Source of the DNA: Montifringilla adamsi
Taxonomy: Eukaryota > Chordata > Aves > Passeriformes > Passeridae
Length of the DNA: 64,000 nt
Reading direction: 5' to 3'
Assembly (NCBI GenBank): GCA_017590115.1
Contig: JAGGNK010008337.1
Coordinates: forward strand, 3,835,609-3,899,608
Shown here: positions 1 to 16,500 of the stretch, piece by piece
Numbering within the stretch: the first letter of the stretch is position 1
Layout of the letters: each line of letters starts with the position of its first letter
Notes under the pieces: model-generated
Database searches by the model: none
The model's input: the letters and a program-made list of their open reading frames with translations, nothing else
What the model was told of the DNA's origin: nothing
Translations under genes and position numbers: made by a program

Positions 1-2983
<2,983 letters not shown>

Positions 2984-5471
2984 TCACTTGTACTCACAGC
3001 AGACTGCCTCTCTCAAATATCCATGGAACATGCCACTCTGCTCCTCCCAGGGCAGAGCAAACAACACTGATCCTGGAACTGATCAATTTCTTGTTGCTTG
3101 TGATTCTGCACCTTAAGCGGTCTTTTCTCAGACCCGAGGAATCTCACAGAAAGACAGCACAGGCTTGAGTTTTCCAACCCATCCCCACCCGGAAACGCTC
3201 CACATGGATCATGCACTATCCCACCGGCTCAGCACTGTGCAGCCCAGGGGGACAGATGGTGCTGTGCAGGCAGCTGGGGTCAGAGGGACCCCTCACACAG
3301 TCCCGGGGCTCTGGGGCTCGCACAGCCTCCCTGGGCAGCACAGCAGCTCCTGGGCTCCACCCCAGCTCTGCCAGGCCGTGCTGCCACAGCTGGGGCTGGA
3401 CTGGGAAGCAGCTGAGTGTCCCCAGGGCCTGGGAGGTCCCCAGCTGGTTGACAGCAGGACCTGCCAGGGCACAGTGCAGCTCCGGGAGCGTCCTCCTCTC
3501 CCCCACATGCCAGGGACAGGCTCCCACTGCCCTCAGAAGTGCACAGAGAGCAAACCCTGCTTGCTCTGCCCACCAGTCTCTCACTGACCTCCGCAAGGGC
3601 AACCTTTGGTGCGTTGTGAAGGACATTAGTCACTCCCAGTCCGCTCCCAAGAACTTGACATAAGAAGAGGAGATCCCTGATCCGTCACTAAAAGCACCCA
3701 CGAGCTTTACCATTAGACATTTCTTGGGTCACTTAGAATGCTGCTCTTAAAGTCCTGAATCTAAGAGACATGTCTAGGAATGTAGCACTCAAGTGTAAGA
3801 AAAAAGGTGCAGAAAAACTGCTGCGACTCTTGCACCTCTTTGTGTGTAGGTGGAATTCTGCGTGTACTCATTCCTGACTCAGTGATCCACTCAACTGCCT
3901 CTGAGATGTCAATTCCCATCACACATTTGTACTCACATTGCCATGTAATTAGCAAAATTGATGATTGATGGTATGGAATCCATGGGTATCGGGGCACTGC
4001 TGATGGCTGATACAGCCCTTCAAAGCTGCATTGACAGCACAGCTGTTCACTGGGTTAAATTGACAGATGAATTTGGGCATGAATTTCCTCTGATAGCTCA
4101 ACACTACTGCAGCCTGCCCATAAAATAAGGGAAATCAGGTGTTACTGCTCTTACAAGACTGCAATAGGCTAAAATATGCATGGGAATTTACACAACATGA
4201 AGACAACAAATAGTAATTTGTCAAATATGATTAATGCCCAGCCAGGCACTGGATTAAAAATAGCCTTGTGCAATAAAAGAGGAAGAGGTAATTTGAGGTT
4301 CTCCAGGCTCTGCTGCGTGAGGATTTTCATAGTTAGTGATGGGTGCATCTCTGGAGAGCTGCAGAGCCTGGCTCAGATGAGCACTTAGGAGATGAACAGC
4401 TCATTCAATTAACTCCCAACGACAGGGACCCTCCCACCAAATCAGCTCCTTCCCAGCACAGGCACTCCTGGGAAGAGCTGCAGGAGCTCCCTCACGTCAC
4501 AGCCAGCACAGGCAACAGCCCCCAGCACATCCCAACCCTTCCCTCTGCTGTTTTCTATGTGAGATGGCTCCTGAGCACTCATTATGTCAGAGGGGCTGGA
4601 GCAGGAGCTCCCTCTGGCACTGGCCAGCCCTAAATTCCTTGGTTACAAGTTCACTGCTGTGTCAGTGTGGGTTTGGACCTCATGCTCAAGTCCAACGTCC
4701 CAGCTGTGCCCATCAGTGCCCTCCATGTGAGCTCCCCTCTGGATTCTCTTCAGCTCCAGGCCTTCTGTGATTTCCTGGCTGAGCATTCCTTATCTCCTCA
4801 GATAACCCACACCTCCTGGCAACATCTGCCTTTTATTACTTTTATTCCTTCACTTGTCTTTTGGGAGTCCAGAGCAGAGATCCCTGCTGCTTCAAATCAC
4901 AAAACTCTGCCTCAGTTCTCAACTTCCCAATGCCAGCTGAGGATTTGGTCTGGAATCTCTGTGCCTCTTAACCCTTCTAAAGTGTGAAACAGTTACTTAA
5001 ATCTCTCTTGTAATCTGAGGGATTAAAAGGGAAAATTAGGTCATCTACCAAAGGCTTGAGCAAGCAAATCCTAGTGTATGTGAGTCTTCTTGACACATAG
5101 ACTAGACACATATATATTTCAGGATCTGTTAATATATTTATGCTGGGATGTTATGAGCTTAGAGGAAAAACGAGCAGAAAAGTCAGTCAAGGACATAGCA
5201 GACAGAGAAACTGAAAACACATGAAGTGAAACACTGTCCACAAACTTCAACCACATACCCAACCAAACAAAAGTTGCACTAAAAGTGTTTATGAGAAGTC
5301 CTGTATGATCCATCTCTTCTGCTCTAGGACAATCTGTGCAAACAGGACAGTCACTGGCTCATGTCATTACTGACAGATTGGACCCCTGTGGGCCCCTTGG
5401 TTACAAGATTTCTACTCCTTCCCATCTCCCTTTGTGAGGCATTGTTAAGGGTGTAACAATTAGGAAAAAAT

Positions 5472-5489
5472 CCCATTCCTAGGAATGGG
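5472..5489. repeat. Perfect 18-bp palindrome
   Basis: The sequence cccattcctaggaatggg equals its own reverse complement over 18 bases with no spacer. It lies in otherwise unremarkable intronic DNA. Symmetry does not extend outside the arms. It could be a dimeric transcription-factor site or a chance occurrence. Confidence 0.9.
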
Positions 5490-6534
5490 TTACCACCAAA
5501 TGAGCTTCCTGTGCTCTTAACATCACTGAGAACATGATCAATGTGAGGTGCTTCACTCCAGGGCTAAAATCAAACTATTTTCTGAACTATTAGAGACACA
5601 GAAATATCTTGCTCTTAGGGAAATTCAGTGACAATTCACCCTGTCTCCACATCTGTCACTCTAATGTGTTGTAAGAGAACATCAATATTTACGTAGCTGA
5701 TCTCTTTTTCTTTTGGCATCCACACTCTTGAAGCAAGGAGATATTTTGGGGTTATGTCAGACTTTATCAGACACATTGCTGCCAAAGCCATATTTGTGCA
5801 TTGGATTTATCCATTTTTATATGCCTGGTCTCAGTTTAGCAAGGAATTCATAATATTCTTTAAGCCAGATTATCCTCTGCTGTTTTAGAATGGGTGAGGA
5901 TGTCATGTTAAATTCTGATCTTTTCCTTTTTCTTTCTGGGTTTGTTTTATTGTTTTTTGGAGGCTTACAACTCACAGGCAGCTGTGGGACTGCTCTGGAG
6001 AACATCTTAAAGTCTGAGATCCTCTACACACTTGTTAGATCCCTGGAAAAGGGATGAGAACCCCACAGAAGGTAAAAACCTAGAGGTTCAACCTACTTTT
6101 CTGCTTGTTCATACGAGCTGGAGTAACAAGCTCAGTATGGCAGGTGGAAGGGATTTCATCCAACAGAGGAGTATTTGAGGGAAAGACAGAATGGGAGACC
6201 CAAGAGCTGGACAGAAGGCTGCTCTGAGGCACTCCTCACATCCTCATGGCCAGAAAACAGAACAACACAATTTGGTGATAATGCAAAATTCACTGTTACC
6301 AGCAGCACTTCCTGCTTTGATATTCATCTTCCTAAAGGATGTCTCCAGAATCATTGGGAGCCACATCCCAAGGCACATTTTTAAATACTGATGATATAAA
6401 TGAGGGAAACTGCCAACAATTCACCTGGGCAAAGGATTCAGCGTGTTGGGCGTAGGAATACTTTGATGTGTGGCAGCAAGGGTTTGGTTGAGGCACATCC
6501 AACTTAACAAACTCCATTTGTTATGCTGCTCTTC

Positions 6535-6577
6535 CAGAATCACAGAATTAACTAGGTTGGGAAATACCTTTGAGATT
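6535..6577 (-). mobile_element. CR1 LINE 3'-end remnant (reverse orientation)
   Basis: The stretch agaatcacagaattaactag followed by gttgggaaatacctttgagat closely matches the start of reverse-oriented avian CR1 3' ends, which have repeated AGAATCA units and then AGGTTGGAAAAGACCTTTGAGAT. Only about 40 bp are recognisable, so this is a decayed fragment without coding capacity. The orientation call follows from the CR1 3'-terminal octamer-type repeats appearing reverse-complemented on the plus strand. Confidence 0.75.
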
Positions 6578-8872
6578 CCTGCGCCGTGCTAGCAGGAATT
6601 TAATAATTGCACATCAAATCAGATTTTGGTTATTCAAATCCACACCCAGCACACTGCAGTGACAACTAAATAATCTTTCAATAAATGGGAAATGAAAACC
6701 AAGGTTGTGCAAGGGGTACTCTAAACCCTCCTGTGACTGCCTGGCAGCTCCACACATTCAGGAAAGGGTTTCTCTGCTAACTGGGGAGCAGATTCAATGA
6801 CATGCAAACCATCTCCCTGTCCTAGAATTCCTAGTCATCTGATTTAATTGCCTCAATATTAATATTCATGACTGAGACATGCTATCACTGCAATCCATCC
6901 CCTTTCAGCTACCTTGTTTGGATATAAAAAAATAAAATGGCACTGTTGCATTTACACTCTCAGCAATTTACACCCCTTGCACTCAGTGCTGGCAGCGTCC
7001 ATCTCCCCAGGGCAGGATCAGAACACCTCTCAAGGTCATTTTTAGCCCTGTCTCCTATGATTTTCTATTAGGGCTGCACATCTTACATAACATCCCTCAC
7101 TGAAGAAGTGCTGGAGAACTCCTTGTTCGAGTGCAGCCGAATTCCCCCGCAACGCAACGCAGTGACGCTGGGATTAGTGCTATCATGTAGAAAGAAAGAC
7201 ATCTGCCCAAGGCAGGATTTTATTAAGCTCACCAGAATGTTTAGGAGCTTTTTACAACAAAGGCACATATTCTCAGGAAGTTTTGGGACAGTGAGCACCA
7301 TGGCACTAAGACAGGGTTTGCATTTCTCCGTCTTGCTGTTGTCTGAAATTCTCTGGCCCCAAGCTCAGATTCCTCGTGATTATGGATCCAGCAATTCTTG
7401 ACTTCTCCCAGTAATTAAAAATATCATTAACTAAGCTGAGCTAGTTCACCAAGTGTGTCAAAACCGAATCTTAGCAAAGGGAAAAGCTGGCACATGCTGG
7501 TTCAAATATCCAGGATGCAGTGGCAGCCCTGACACTTCTCAGGCATCATGTGCCATGTTTCCCCTTTTCAGCACACATTACACACAGGCAGGTGCTAATT
7601 ACCTTATCTCTGTAATCAGAGAATTTTATTCAGATTTCACACAAAAACAGTGTGTTTTCTCAGGTGCAGCAGCTTTTAATCACAGATTAACTATTTATTA
7701 GAATAAAGCATACTCTCCTTATCTTAAGGCAGCCCTTGCCATGCCTTTACCAATTCAGTGATGGGGTCTGACTCAGACTCCAAGGTGTTTGCATTTGCCT
7801 GGATTTAGATGCACTGTGGATCAGGCAGTTTAGTGAGTAGGTCTGGGCTGACTGTGCACACACAACCCTGTGGTGAAGCTCTCCCAAGGCTTTCCTTCTT
7901 CCCCAGGGCACCAAGGAATGCCCCAGGTCACCCAAATGCTGCCTGTGACACAATTTGCTAGAAATGTAATGTTGGCTTCCACTTAAAAATATTACTGATT
8001 TAGGCTGGAGATTTTGTGGCACATACAGCTTTAGGTGCAACACACCTTCCCGTTGAATTTACCTGGAAAAAAATAAGCTTAAAAAAGGGTTTAAAAACCT
8101 TGCATGGAAAATAAAAGTTTCAACTATAGGAGCACCTAAAAATTATCTCAGATGTCAGCTGAGGCAATGCTCTTGCTAACAGCTGGACAGCACTGTCACA
8201 CTAATGGGCTGCTAAAACACTAACCTTGCTTTGTTGGGGGCTTTTTGGTGCTAGAGGTGACAACAGCAAGGCTTTCCTTGCTGGCCTGTTTGATACTCTG
8301 TTAGCTCCCCTTCAGCCTGTGCTAAATGCATTTGGCACAGTATTGATGGAAAGAGAGAAAATCAAACCCATTATGTTGTTGCTGAAGCCTTTCCCACTGG
8401 CTGTCAGCTTGTTTTGGTATTGATTGCCTGTGGTTTATGATGGGTAAAATCTTTATTGGTTCCATTTGCTCAAGCACTCGGGTTTGTCCTGTGCCACCAC
8501 ACTCTCCTGGGCTCATCAGGAGTGTTCCCAAGAGCAGGCACAGCCCCTGGCCTGGAAACACAGCAGAAGGAAAGGGGATGGATGTTCAGCAGGCTCCTGC
8601 ATGGAATCCAATGGAAGGCTGGAAAAGGCACTGGCTGAGAGCAGCTTTGCTTAGGGAAGGAAGGGAGATGAAGCACTCATTCGTCTCTCCAACCCAGTGC
8701 CCTCAGCTCCTTCCTTCCCCAAGCCAGGCTATTCTCAGGCTTGCCTTTTCCAGCTTTCCAGCTGATTTCACACAGGAATCTCGAGCTCACACCGGTGCCT
8801 CCTGGTCACATGGAATGCATCTTTTAAGTGTCCCTTGCTGAAAAGGCCCCGGGTCCCCTGCAAACCTAAGGA

Positions 8873-8903
8873 ATTATTATCAAAATTCCTTTTTGATAAT
8901 AAT
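8873..8903. repeat. Perfect inverted repeat (13-bp stem, 5-nt loop)
   Basis: The arm attattatcaaaa (8873-8885) and the arm ttttgataataat (8891-8903) are exact reverse complements around the loop ttcct. The stem is AT-rich, so a cruciform or RNA hairpin would be weak. It is too short for a microRNA precursor, and no flanking duplication suggesting a MITE was seen. Confidence 0.9.
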
Positions 8904-11900
8904 CAAACTACTGTATCCACAGAGCCACCTCCAGCTTTTCCCAGTTCTGCTGTACCTCTGTAAAATGAACATTCACAGGACAAAATGAAAAAAATGCTAT
9001 CAATGAAAATACAAAGCTTCCCAGCAACAGCAACATTTGTGCAAAAACCAGAGGGTCAAACTGACTGAGACACCAAATACATGCACTAAAGGTCATTCAC
9101 AATCCCCACAACTCCCTACAGACACTCACAGCCACTTTTCTTAGCTCATAAAATTGTATTTCACAAGCTCCAATCATCAGATGTTGAAGAGACATAGTTT
9201 AGAAAATTTAGGTGAGAATTTCACTATTGGTACAGCAATCTCAAGTTAATAATACACTGGCTTTCCTGGCAAACTGCAGCTTAGGCCAAACCTGAAAACC
9301 ACATCTCCAGGAATTCTGAATCAGACTAAACCTCTCAATCATTTTTATGTTCATCTAGTGCCTTGTTAGGAGGCAGTTATCCAACCTGTAAACTCCTCTT
9401 TTATGGGTAACTGTCTGTGTGACTCAATCCCAAATTCAAACAATGTTCCTGAGAGTACAGAAATAGAAGCTCTCTCATTACTGAAACCATTGAACCATTG
9501 GACATTTTCTTGTTACAATTACAAAAGAGATGCCAAAACTCACAACAAAGATCAATAGCCACATGAATATGTGGGGGAACAGCCAGCCCACAACTCTTCC
9601 TCCTCCCCATGAGAGTGAAACCAACAGTCCCTGTTCTGGGTGTATATGGGGTAAATTTGGATGGAGAGACAGGGGCTCCAAGAGATGTTTGGGCAGCAGG
9701 CAGTGCCAGGAAAGCAAGAGGGGCAGCAGGGCCACTCTCTCAGGCTGCTTCCAGCTCCTTGCCTCACTTCTGATCCTGCTGATGCTTCATTCCCTGCAAT
9801 AGGAGCATCCTGCATGAACTGTGGGGTGCACACAGCATCCAAAGCCTCCTGTAAACACAGCAGGAAAAGTTACAAAACCAGTAAGCATCCAAGGGAAAAA
9901 GCAGCAAGATGTGCACAATTATCCAGCTCTATGAGGAGCAATGGGGAGCATTCTCATGAGCAAGCACGGGCAGAAGCTGGGGAACTGCCAGGGGAAGACA
10001 GGCCAACCTGGGCAAACTCAGTGGAGATTTAAAATTATCAGGACAAAAGGAGGGTTTGGATTAATTTCTCTACACTGAGTGATGAAGATGTAGGACAGGC
10101 TATTAAATGCATTAAAAGATGTTACAAGATTAAATATGTCCTGGGGACTGAAACCATCCTCTTGCTTCCAGAGCCCATTAAGAGCCATGGTACAGTAACA
10201 CCTGCCTGTCCCTCCTGAGCTGGACACATTTAAAGTAGGAAAGATGAGCATTTTGTAAAATTACTGCACCAGCAATCTCAGCACAGAACCTAATTCCAAG
10301 GAAAAATTAGCTCTATCCATTTCAGCTGGCAGCTACACAATAGCAGAGGGAAGGGCTGTTGGTGCAGTCTCCATCTCCTCTGTAAGCCTCTTTTGGAATG
10401 ATTGGGGAAGGGATAATGACAAGAAATAATCAAATGACAATGTATTTAAAATCTATCAGTGCAAGCATGTCGCTCTCTAGGGACTCACATCTCCTGGGCT
10501 GCTCACTCCACAGCTGGAGCATCCATGTCTCCAGACAAAACCCCTGGGAGGGGAAGCCCCAAGAGGGACCTCAGAGATCAGGAATCAGCCTAAGTGTCCA
10601 GCTCTGGCTGAAATCAGCACTCGGCTACTTCAGCACTTGGGAAAACTCTACAGATGTCTCCTGCATGTTCCTGACAGCCCAAACATCCTGACCTTAGGGG
10701 CAGAAAGATTCATGTGCCAGAGCAGACCAGACATCACACAACAGAGGATACTGCCCCAGTTTCAGCTCATTATTTCCCTAATTTATAAAGATCTACATCT
10801 CTGATCAGTATCAGTGCTCCTGATATGATGCTGGGATTATGGGACTATTCCAGAGAGACTCCCAGCAACCAGGGCAGAGGGTACTCAGGTGCTGCAAGCC
10901 AAACCCTGCCACATTTAGGCTTCCAAGCTCTCCCAGGGATGGGGTTTAGGAACCTTTTACATATTTCCCTATCCAAATGGTGAGATTCTTTCTGTCCAAA
11001 CCCACATTTTTCCCTGCCTTGTTGCCTTTGCTGCCTTCCTGAGACTCCTGTGGCTGCATCCTCCATTGTTGCAGCTGGTCTGGGAACTAATCAGACTGTG
11101 CTTTATTTGGTGCACAGATACAAACACACATCATGGACTGATGCAGAACACTTGAGAGAGGGGAACCCGTGTTTTGTCAGAGTTTCAAATGCTCCACAAA
11201 AACAGCTTCCTGGTTTCTCAGTGCCTTTTCAGTGTTATCTCACTGCAATCAACATACACTGCTGTTATATTAATATGATGCTGATTAAAACACTCATAAT
11301 TTAAAAGTAATCTCAACACAGGTAATAAAGCACAGCACATATTACTGAGAGCTGTACTAGGCACATTTACCTGCTATAAAGCTGTTGAATTAATGATTTA
11401 CAATTATTTACCCCCTGACATGGCAAGTGGAGCCCTTTGTCCTCTCCTTGCTGCTGGTTGTGAATCTGCAATGTCTTTGCAGCAAAGCCAGCTGAGATTT
11501 CCCAAGGCAGCACATCCAACAACCAGCTGCCCATTCCCTGGGCTGCTCCTGAGACTTCTCCAGTGATCCCACAGATCCCAGCAGAGCAGATGTGGCAGCT
11601 CCCCCACTGAGGGGACTTCTCCCTAGTGTTAGTGAAGCTGATCCTTGGGCTTTAGATGTTGTGAGCATCTTCCTGACCAAAGAGTAAAAGGAAGTACTTT
11701 CACTCTACTACTCTTCCAAGACTCAACTATCTCTCCCATGCAGTCCTAACTAAAGGACTTCAATTGCCTTCCATGGAATGGTCTGTCCACCTCTGTGGAA
11801 GTGTGTCCATCCAAATCAACCACCCAGCACAGCCATTCCCTAATCCATGTCCCCTCTCAGCTGTCCCTCAAACACAGGAATTGATGCCACTGCTGTTGGC

Positions 11901-13507
11901 TGCCCCAGCACCTTCTCCTTTTATGTTCTGAGCACCATTTCATCCAACGGGGATGAAATCAGCCAAATGCAGAAAGTGCTCTAGAACCTGAAAATGGCAA
12001 ATCAGCAGTTGCAATAATTCCTCAAGTTTCTAAATCATCTGCATCCATGTGCAGGGCTACAGTGCTGTGTTCAGCACGAGGGCCTTCGACATCCAGACAA
12101 AGCTGGGATGACTCAGGGAGAGCAGTCCAACTTGAGAGCTCTCCCAGCTGCTTATCTTCACCATCAGAACAAAACAAACATTTTAAACAAGTTTCCCCTG
12201 TTTATTTCCTGGTTATTCACTAATGGGAAAGCAATTTACGCATTTCCTCTCCCCAAACACACAAATAATCATGCAGGGCTTTTGGTTCCAAAGGCTGTTG
12301 GAAGCGGTCGTGTCCTTCTCGCTGAGGTTTACACGGAGCAGCCCATGACTAATCCGTGCCCCTGGCACAAGGAGCTCCTCAGGGCCCTTTCCTGCCCCTC
12401 CTGGGCCACTCAACACACACTGAAAGATGAGTCAGACTCAAAAATCAAGTGCATGTGTTTGTGTGGACATGTGCATGTGAGGGAAGGGCTTTCCCGTGAA
12501 CTACCTGCCCTCAAATTACCAGGATTTCATTCTGGCCACTCTGAAAGTTTCTTTTATAGGGCTACAGGGAGGAAGAATTTGCCTCATCAGCAAGCAAAAA
12601 GCAACAAGAGACAGGTGAGCATTTCCCAAGCAGGTGGTACTGTCTCATTTATAATGTCTGATTAATACTACTAATTAAACTAAAATATAGTAATGTTGTG
12701 AAATAGAATAAATTCTAGAAAACTAAAAAAAAAACACTGACATTTTTCTCTACCAGCATTTGCAAAGTAGCACTGAATCTCCTGAGATTTTTTTAGAATG
12801 AAGACAATAAGAATTACTCCCAGGGTTCTGGGCACAAAATACAGATGTGACTGTAACTACAAACCACAGGAAAACTCCAAGTAAAACAGTCAGGGGGGAG
12901 GGGATTCCAAATCCCATTATATTACATATGTATGACCACAAGCAAGTCATGTTAGAGACACAAGCAAAGCAGCCTGCCTACAGTTTATTACAGAGGGATC
13001 AGCTCAGATACTGTAGTGCTGTGGGCAAGGGAGGTAAAATCAGTGTATAAATGAGCTGTCAGGGCAGCTGCCGTAACAAAATGCAGACAGCATCCCAAAA
13101 TTTCTGGAGAAAATTGAGACATATAGACAGTCTCAGAGGTTTAAGGCTAGAAAAATGCTATTAAAACAAAGCAGTCTGGCTTCCTGCCCTGTGGAGACAA
13201 AGGAACTTTGATAATAATTCCAGGAATGCCTGGTTTCCTTTTCACTGCTGGAAGTGGATATGGTCGAAAGAAATCTGTGGGCTTTTTCCTGTAAAGAAAA
13301 TCTTGGCAGAAACAATTGGACCAAAATTAAATTTATGAATGAGGTTTTTTGTGTGACTTAGGACATGAACATAAGATCTGTAGCAATAAATTACTTCAGG
13401 AGGATTATATATTTCCTGGGTTTTGTGAGCGTGACAACCAGTTCCAATCCATGTGCACTATTTCTTGCCATTCCTTAAAACAACCCTGCTTTCATGCTCA
13501 CCTATGG

Positions 13508-13549
13508 AAACCTGTATCAATTACCTGCAGGAGAAAACCTGTATCAATT
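13508..13549 (+). repeat. Short direct repeat (two 15-bp copies, 27-bp period)
   Basis: The 15-mer aaacctgtatcaatt occurs at 13508-13522 and again at 13535-13549, with a 12-bp spacer between the copies. It probably reflects a local slippage duplication in the intron. No function is suggested. Confidence 0.9.
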
Positions 13550-16500
13550 CCCCTCTGACACTCCTTTTACAGCACACTGAGCACAAGATGGAAACCCATG
13601 CACCCCAGCTGGAAAACCACAGAACATCCCACAGTGTTTCCTGCATCCAACTGCTCTACATGGGTATGGAATTGCCTCTGAGGCACCAAGATTTGGCATA
13701 CTACAACATCCCTAAATTTTGGATGAAAGATGATCCCCAGCACCCCCCTGGTATTTCCCAGAAGCCAACAAGCAATCCTGGTCTCACTAAGGGTACAGAG
13801 AACTGTCCTCGGCTTCAAAGCCCACAGAAGCTTCCAGTCCTAAGGAAGACTGATAGAAAAACAGAGCCCAGGGCTGGAGACTAAAAGGAATCTTCTTTCC
13901 TCCCATTCTTCCCAGAGCAGCAATTACGACACACCAACCCCAAAAAGAGCTGGCACACAAAACAATGACTTCCTGGAAAGGTGCCAGCAGCTCAGGGAAA
14001 TTATAAGCTCACTTTCCCGTAGAATAAACACATTTCAAGGAGGTTCCTTGAAAAATAACAGCAGGAGCTCCTCTGGTAGAGCAGCCACTGAGAGCTCCAC
14101 ACTTCCCCACCCAGCCTGCTCTTCCCAAGGGAAAAGGAACTTTCTGGGAGAGCTGAAATAACCCTTTCTTGGGCACTCAGGTCCCAGCTCTGGTGGGAAC
14201 TGAACTCTTCCAGCAGTGGCAAGTCCCACCATTCCTCATCAGCCAAACTGTGACCAAAGCACTTGGGCAGCAAGCAGAGTGAGAAACAATGGGAACTGCT
14301 CCATTTGCTTTGTTTGTCTGCTTTGGGTTGGTTTGGTTGTACCTTTTTTGTCCCTCTGTTACAAATAGGCAGAAGGCAAAAAAGGCATTGAACACATCTC
14401 TAGCCCATATCCCAGGAAGCGCTAGTGAGTTTTCCCACCTCAGTCTCCTCCTGCTCCCACACCTGTTTGTTCAAAGACAATATTCCCAGGTTTCATTTTC
14501 ACTTTTTGGTGAGGGAATGCTTGCAGAGGCAGCTGGCACAGCTGGCTGAGTTTTGCTGAGAGTTGTTCTGTGCTGACCAGGGCCTGGCTCCACAGTCAGC
14601 ACACAGGGACAATTTACACTGGGCAGGACAGCAAGAAAAGTGCTCCCACTGCAGAACACACGAGGTGACAAGAGAGGGTTGTTAGAAGGCCACAGGCTTT
14701 TCCTGATTTTAGTCAAGTCCTTCCTTTAGTCAGTGATCCAGGGATGCTCTGAAGGGTTATACCCACATTCCCAGGAACTCTGACTCCAAGGGATGCTTCC
14801 CATCATCAGAGAAAGAGGAAAAGCAACATCAGAATCAAACCAGGCTCGCCCAGGTGTATGACTGTGGCAGCCCTTTTTGATGAAGTCCCTAAGTAAAAAG
14901 CACTGAGAGCTGCCTGGACAACATTTTAATGAGACATCATTTCCACCTAAACATCAGGAGCTTTACTGAAAAGCCAGCAAGCCTTGGACTTCCAGATCTG
15001 ATTGCTGATTACTGTCCTTACTGAGGACATTTTATATTTTGATAGAAATCCTTCTCCTTGAGTTAAGCATGAACAAACAAGTTACTGCTCTGTCTTAGAA
15101 TATGAGGGTCATATCTAAAGGACTGGAACTTTTAGTAAGAGAGACTGAAGGATAGACTTACACCTGGATTTGAAGCTTTTGGAAGGGAAAGACGGGGTGG
15201 CAGAGTCAAAGAAAGGAAACATGACCTCAGTTTAAACTAACAAGTGAGACAAATCTCTCCTTGTGGAAGTCAGAGGAATGCAGACCTGTTTGGGAAAGTA
15301 AAATCAGAGGAAGTGAGTAACAATCAGCAATCTTATTTTCAGAAAATACCCTTATCTTTACTGCCTCATTTTCAACATAAACACAGTGTTTCTTCTGTGG
15401 CAGTAAAGAATTCTCTGTAAAGAAGTTGTGTTTTTTCCTTGCCATCCATTACATCCAAAGTCTACAATCCCTTGAGCATCAAGCATTTACCACTGGACAT
15501 GGTAAATGTTGGCAATTTTGTCTCAAATTGTTCACTGTGTCATGTCAGTTCCTGCTCTGTTCTCCTCGTTCTTGCCAAAGCCCAAATGACATCCACTGCT
15601 GGGGCCACCAAACCAGTTTCTTTCACAGAGCCACAGAACAGTCTGAGCAATAGAGTCATTTCAGAACCACACAATAAATACATTAAAATAAACTGAAAAT
15701 AGTTTTTGTTGAAAGCTCTTCCATTGCAACAATAGCTGCCTCAGTTCATAATTCCCAGGTGTTCAGACCCTCCCTGTGTCACAGGGATTTCCTAGGAACA
15801 GGACATCCCATCACAGACACAAATTACTTCAAGATCCAAATCAGTTTTCCTAGTCTTCAATCAGAGACACTTCATTCTTTAATATTTAACACACTGACCC
15901 AGGACTAATGCAGGACACTTGTGATTTGAGTATCAATTTTTAAAGTGCTTCTGAAGTCTCAAGAGGCTTTTCCCACTAAAATTCAGCCCATGCTTAACCT
16001 ATTTACATAGTCTTTCATCTTCCTGTTGTAAGAACATTCAGTCAAATCTGCTGAGTCAGATAAACCTCCTCACAGGAAAAAGGATATTTGTCCTTTGGAT
16101 TCAGGCTTGAAGAATATAATGGAAACCACAAGTTTTCACAAATTCTGTAGTAAGTGCTGATATTCTGGGGAAACATCTTTGTGAGTTATTATTTGCTGCT
16201 TAGGGAGCATATCTGAGGAAATTCTGCATCACAGAAAAGCTTTCCCATGCTGTAAAAAGATAATTTCCCATTCTGCACATTGCAACTTCTCAAATTAAAT
16301 TCCTTTCCCTGTTGAAATACCAAATCCAACCCACCATTTATCCACAGTTCATTTAGGATACTGAGCAGATCACATGTCGAGCCAAAGTCACTTTGATCCT
16401 AAAAAAAAGTATACTGTTGAATCAGCAGAGTCATCCCCTAGATTAAATTTGCCACTAATCCAATCAGATCCAGCACTTACTTTGCCCTACATGTTAAGCA

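Noticed and set aside
3165..3663. Overlapping frames of 117-150 codons on both strands near 3.2-3.66 kb
   Set aside because: The region is GC-rich but CpG-poor. Several frames are open at once on both strands, the pattern of base composition rather than coding.
12108..12665. 185-codon plus-strand frame
   Set aside because: No recognisable domain, no splice context, and stop-free length is plausible by chance in 64 kb. Composition is unlike a conserved protein.
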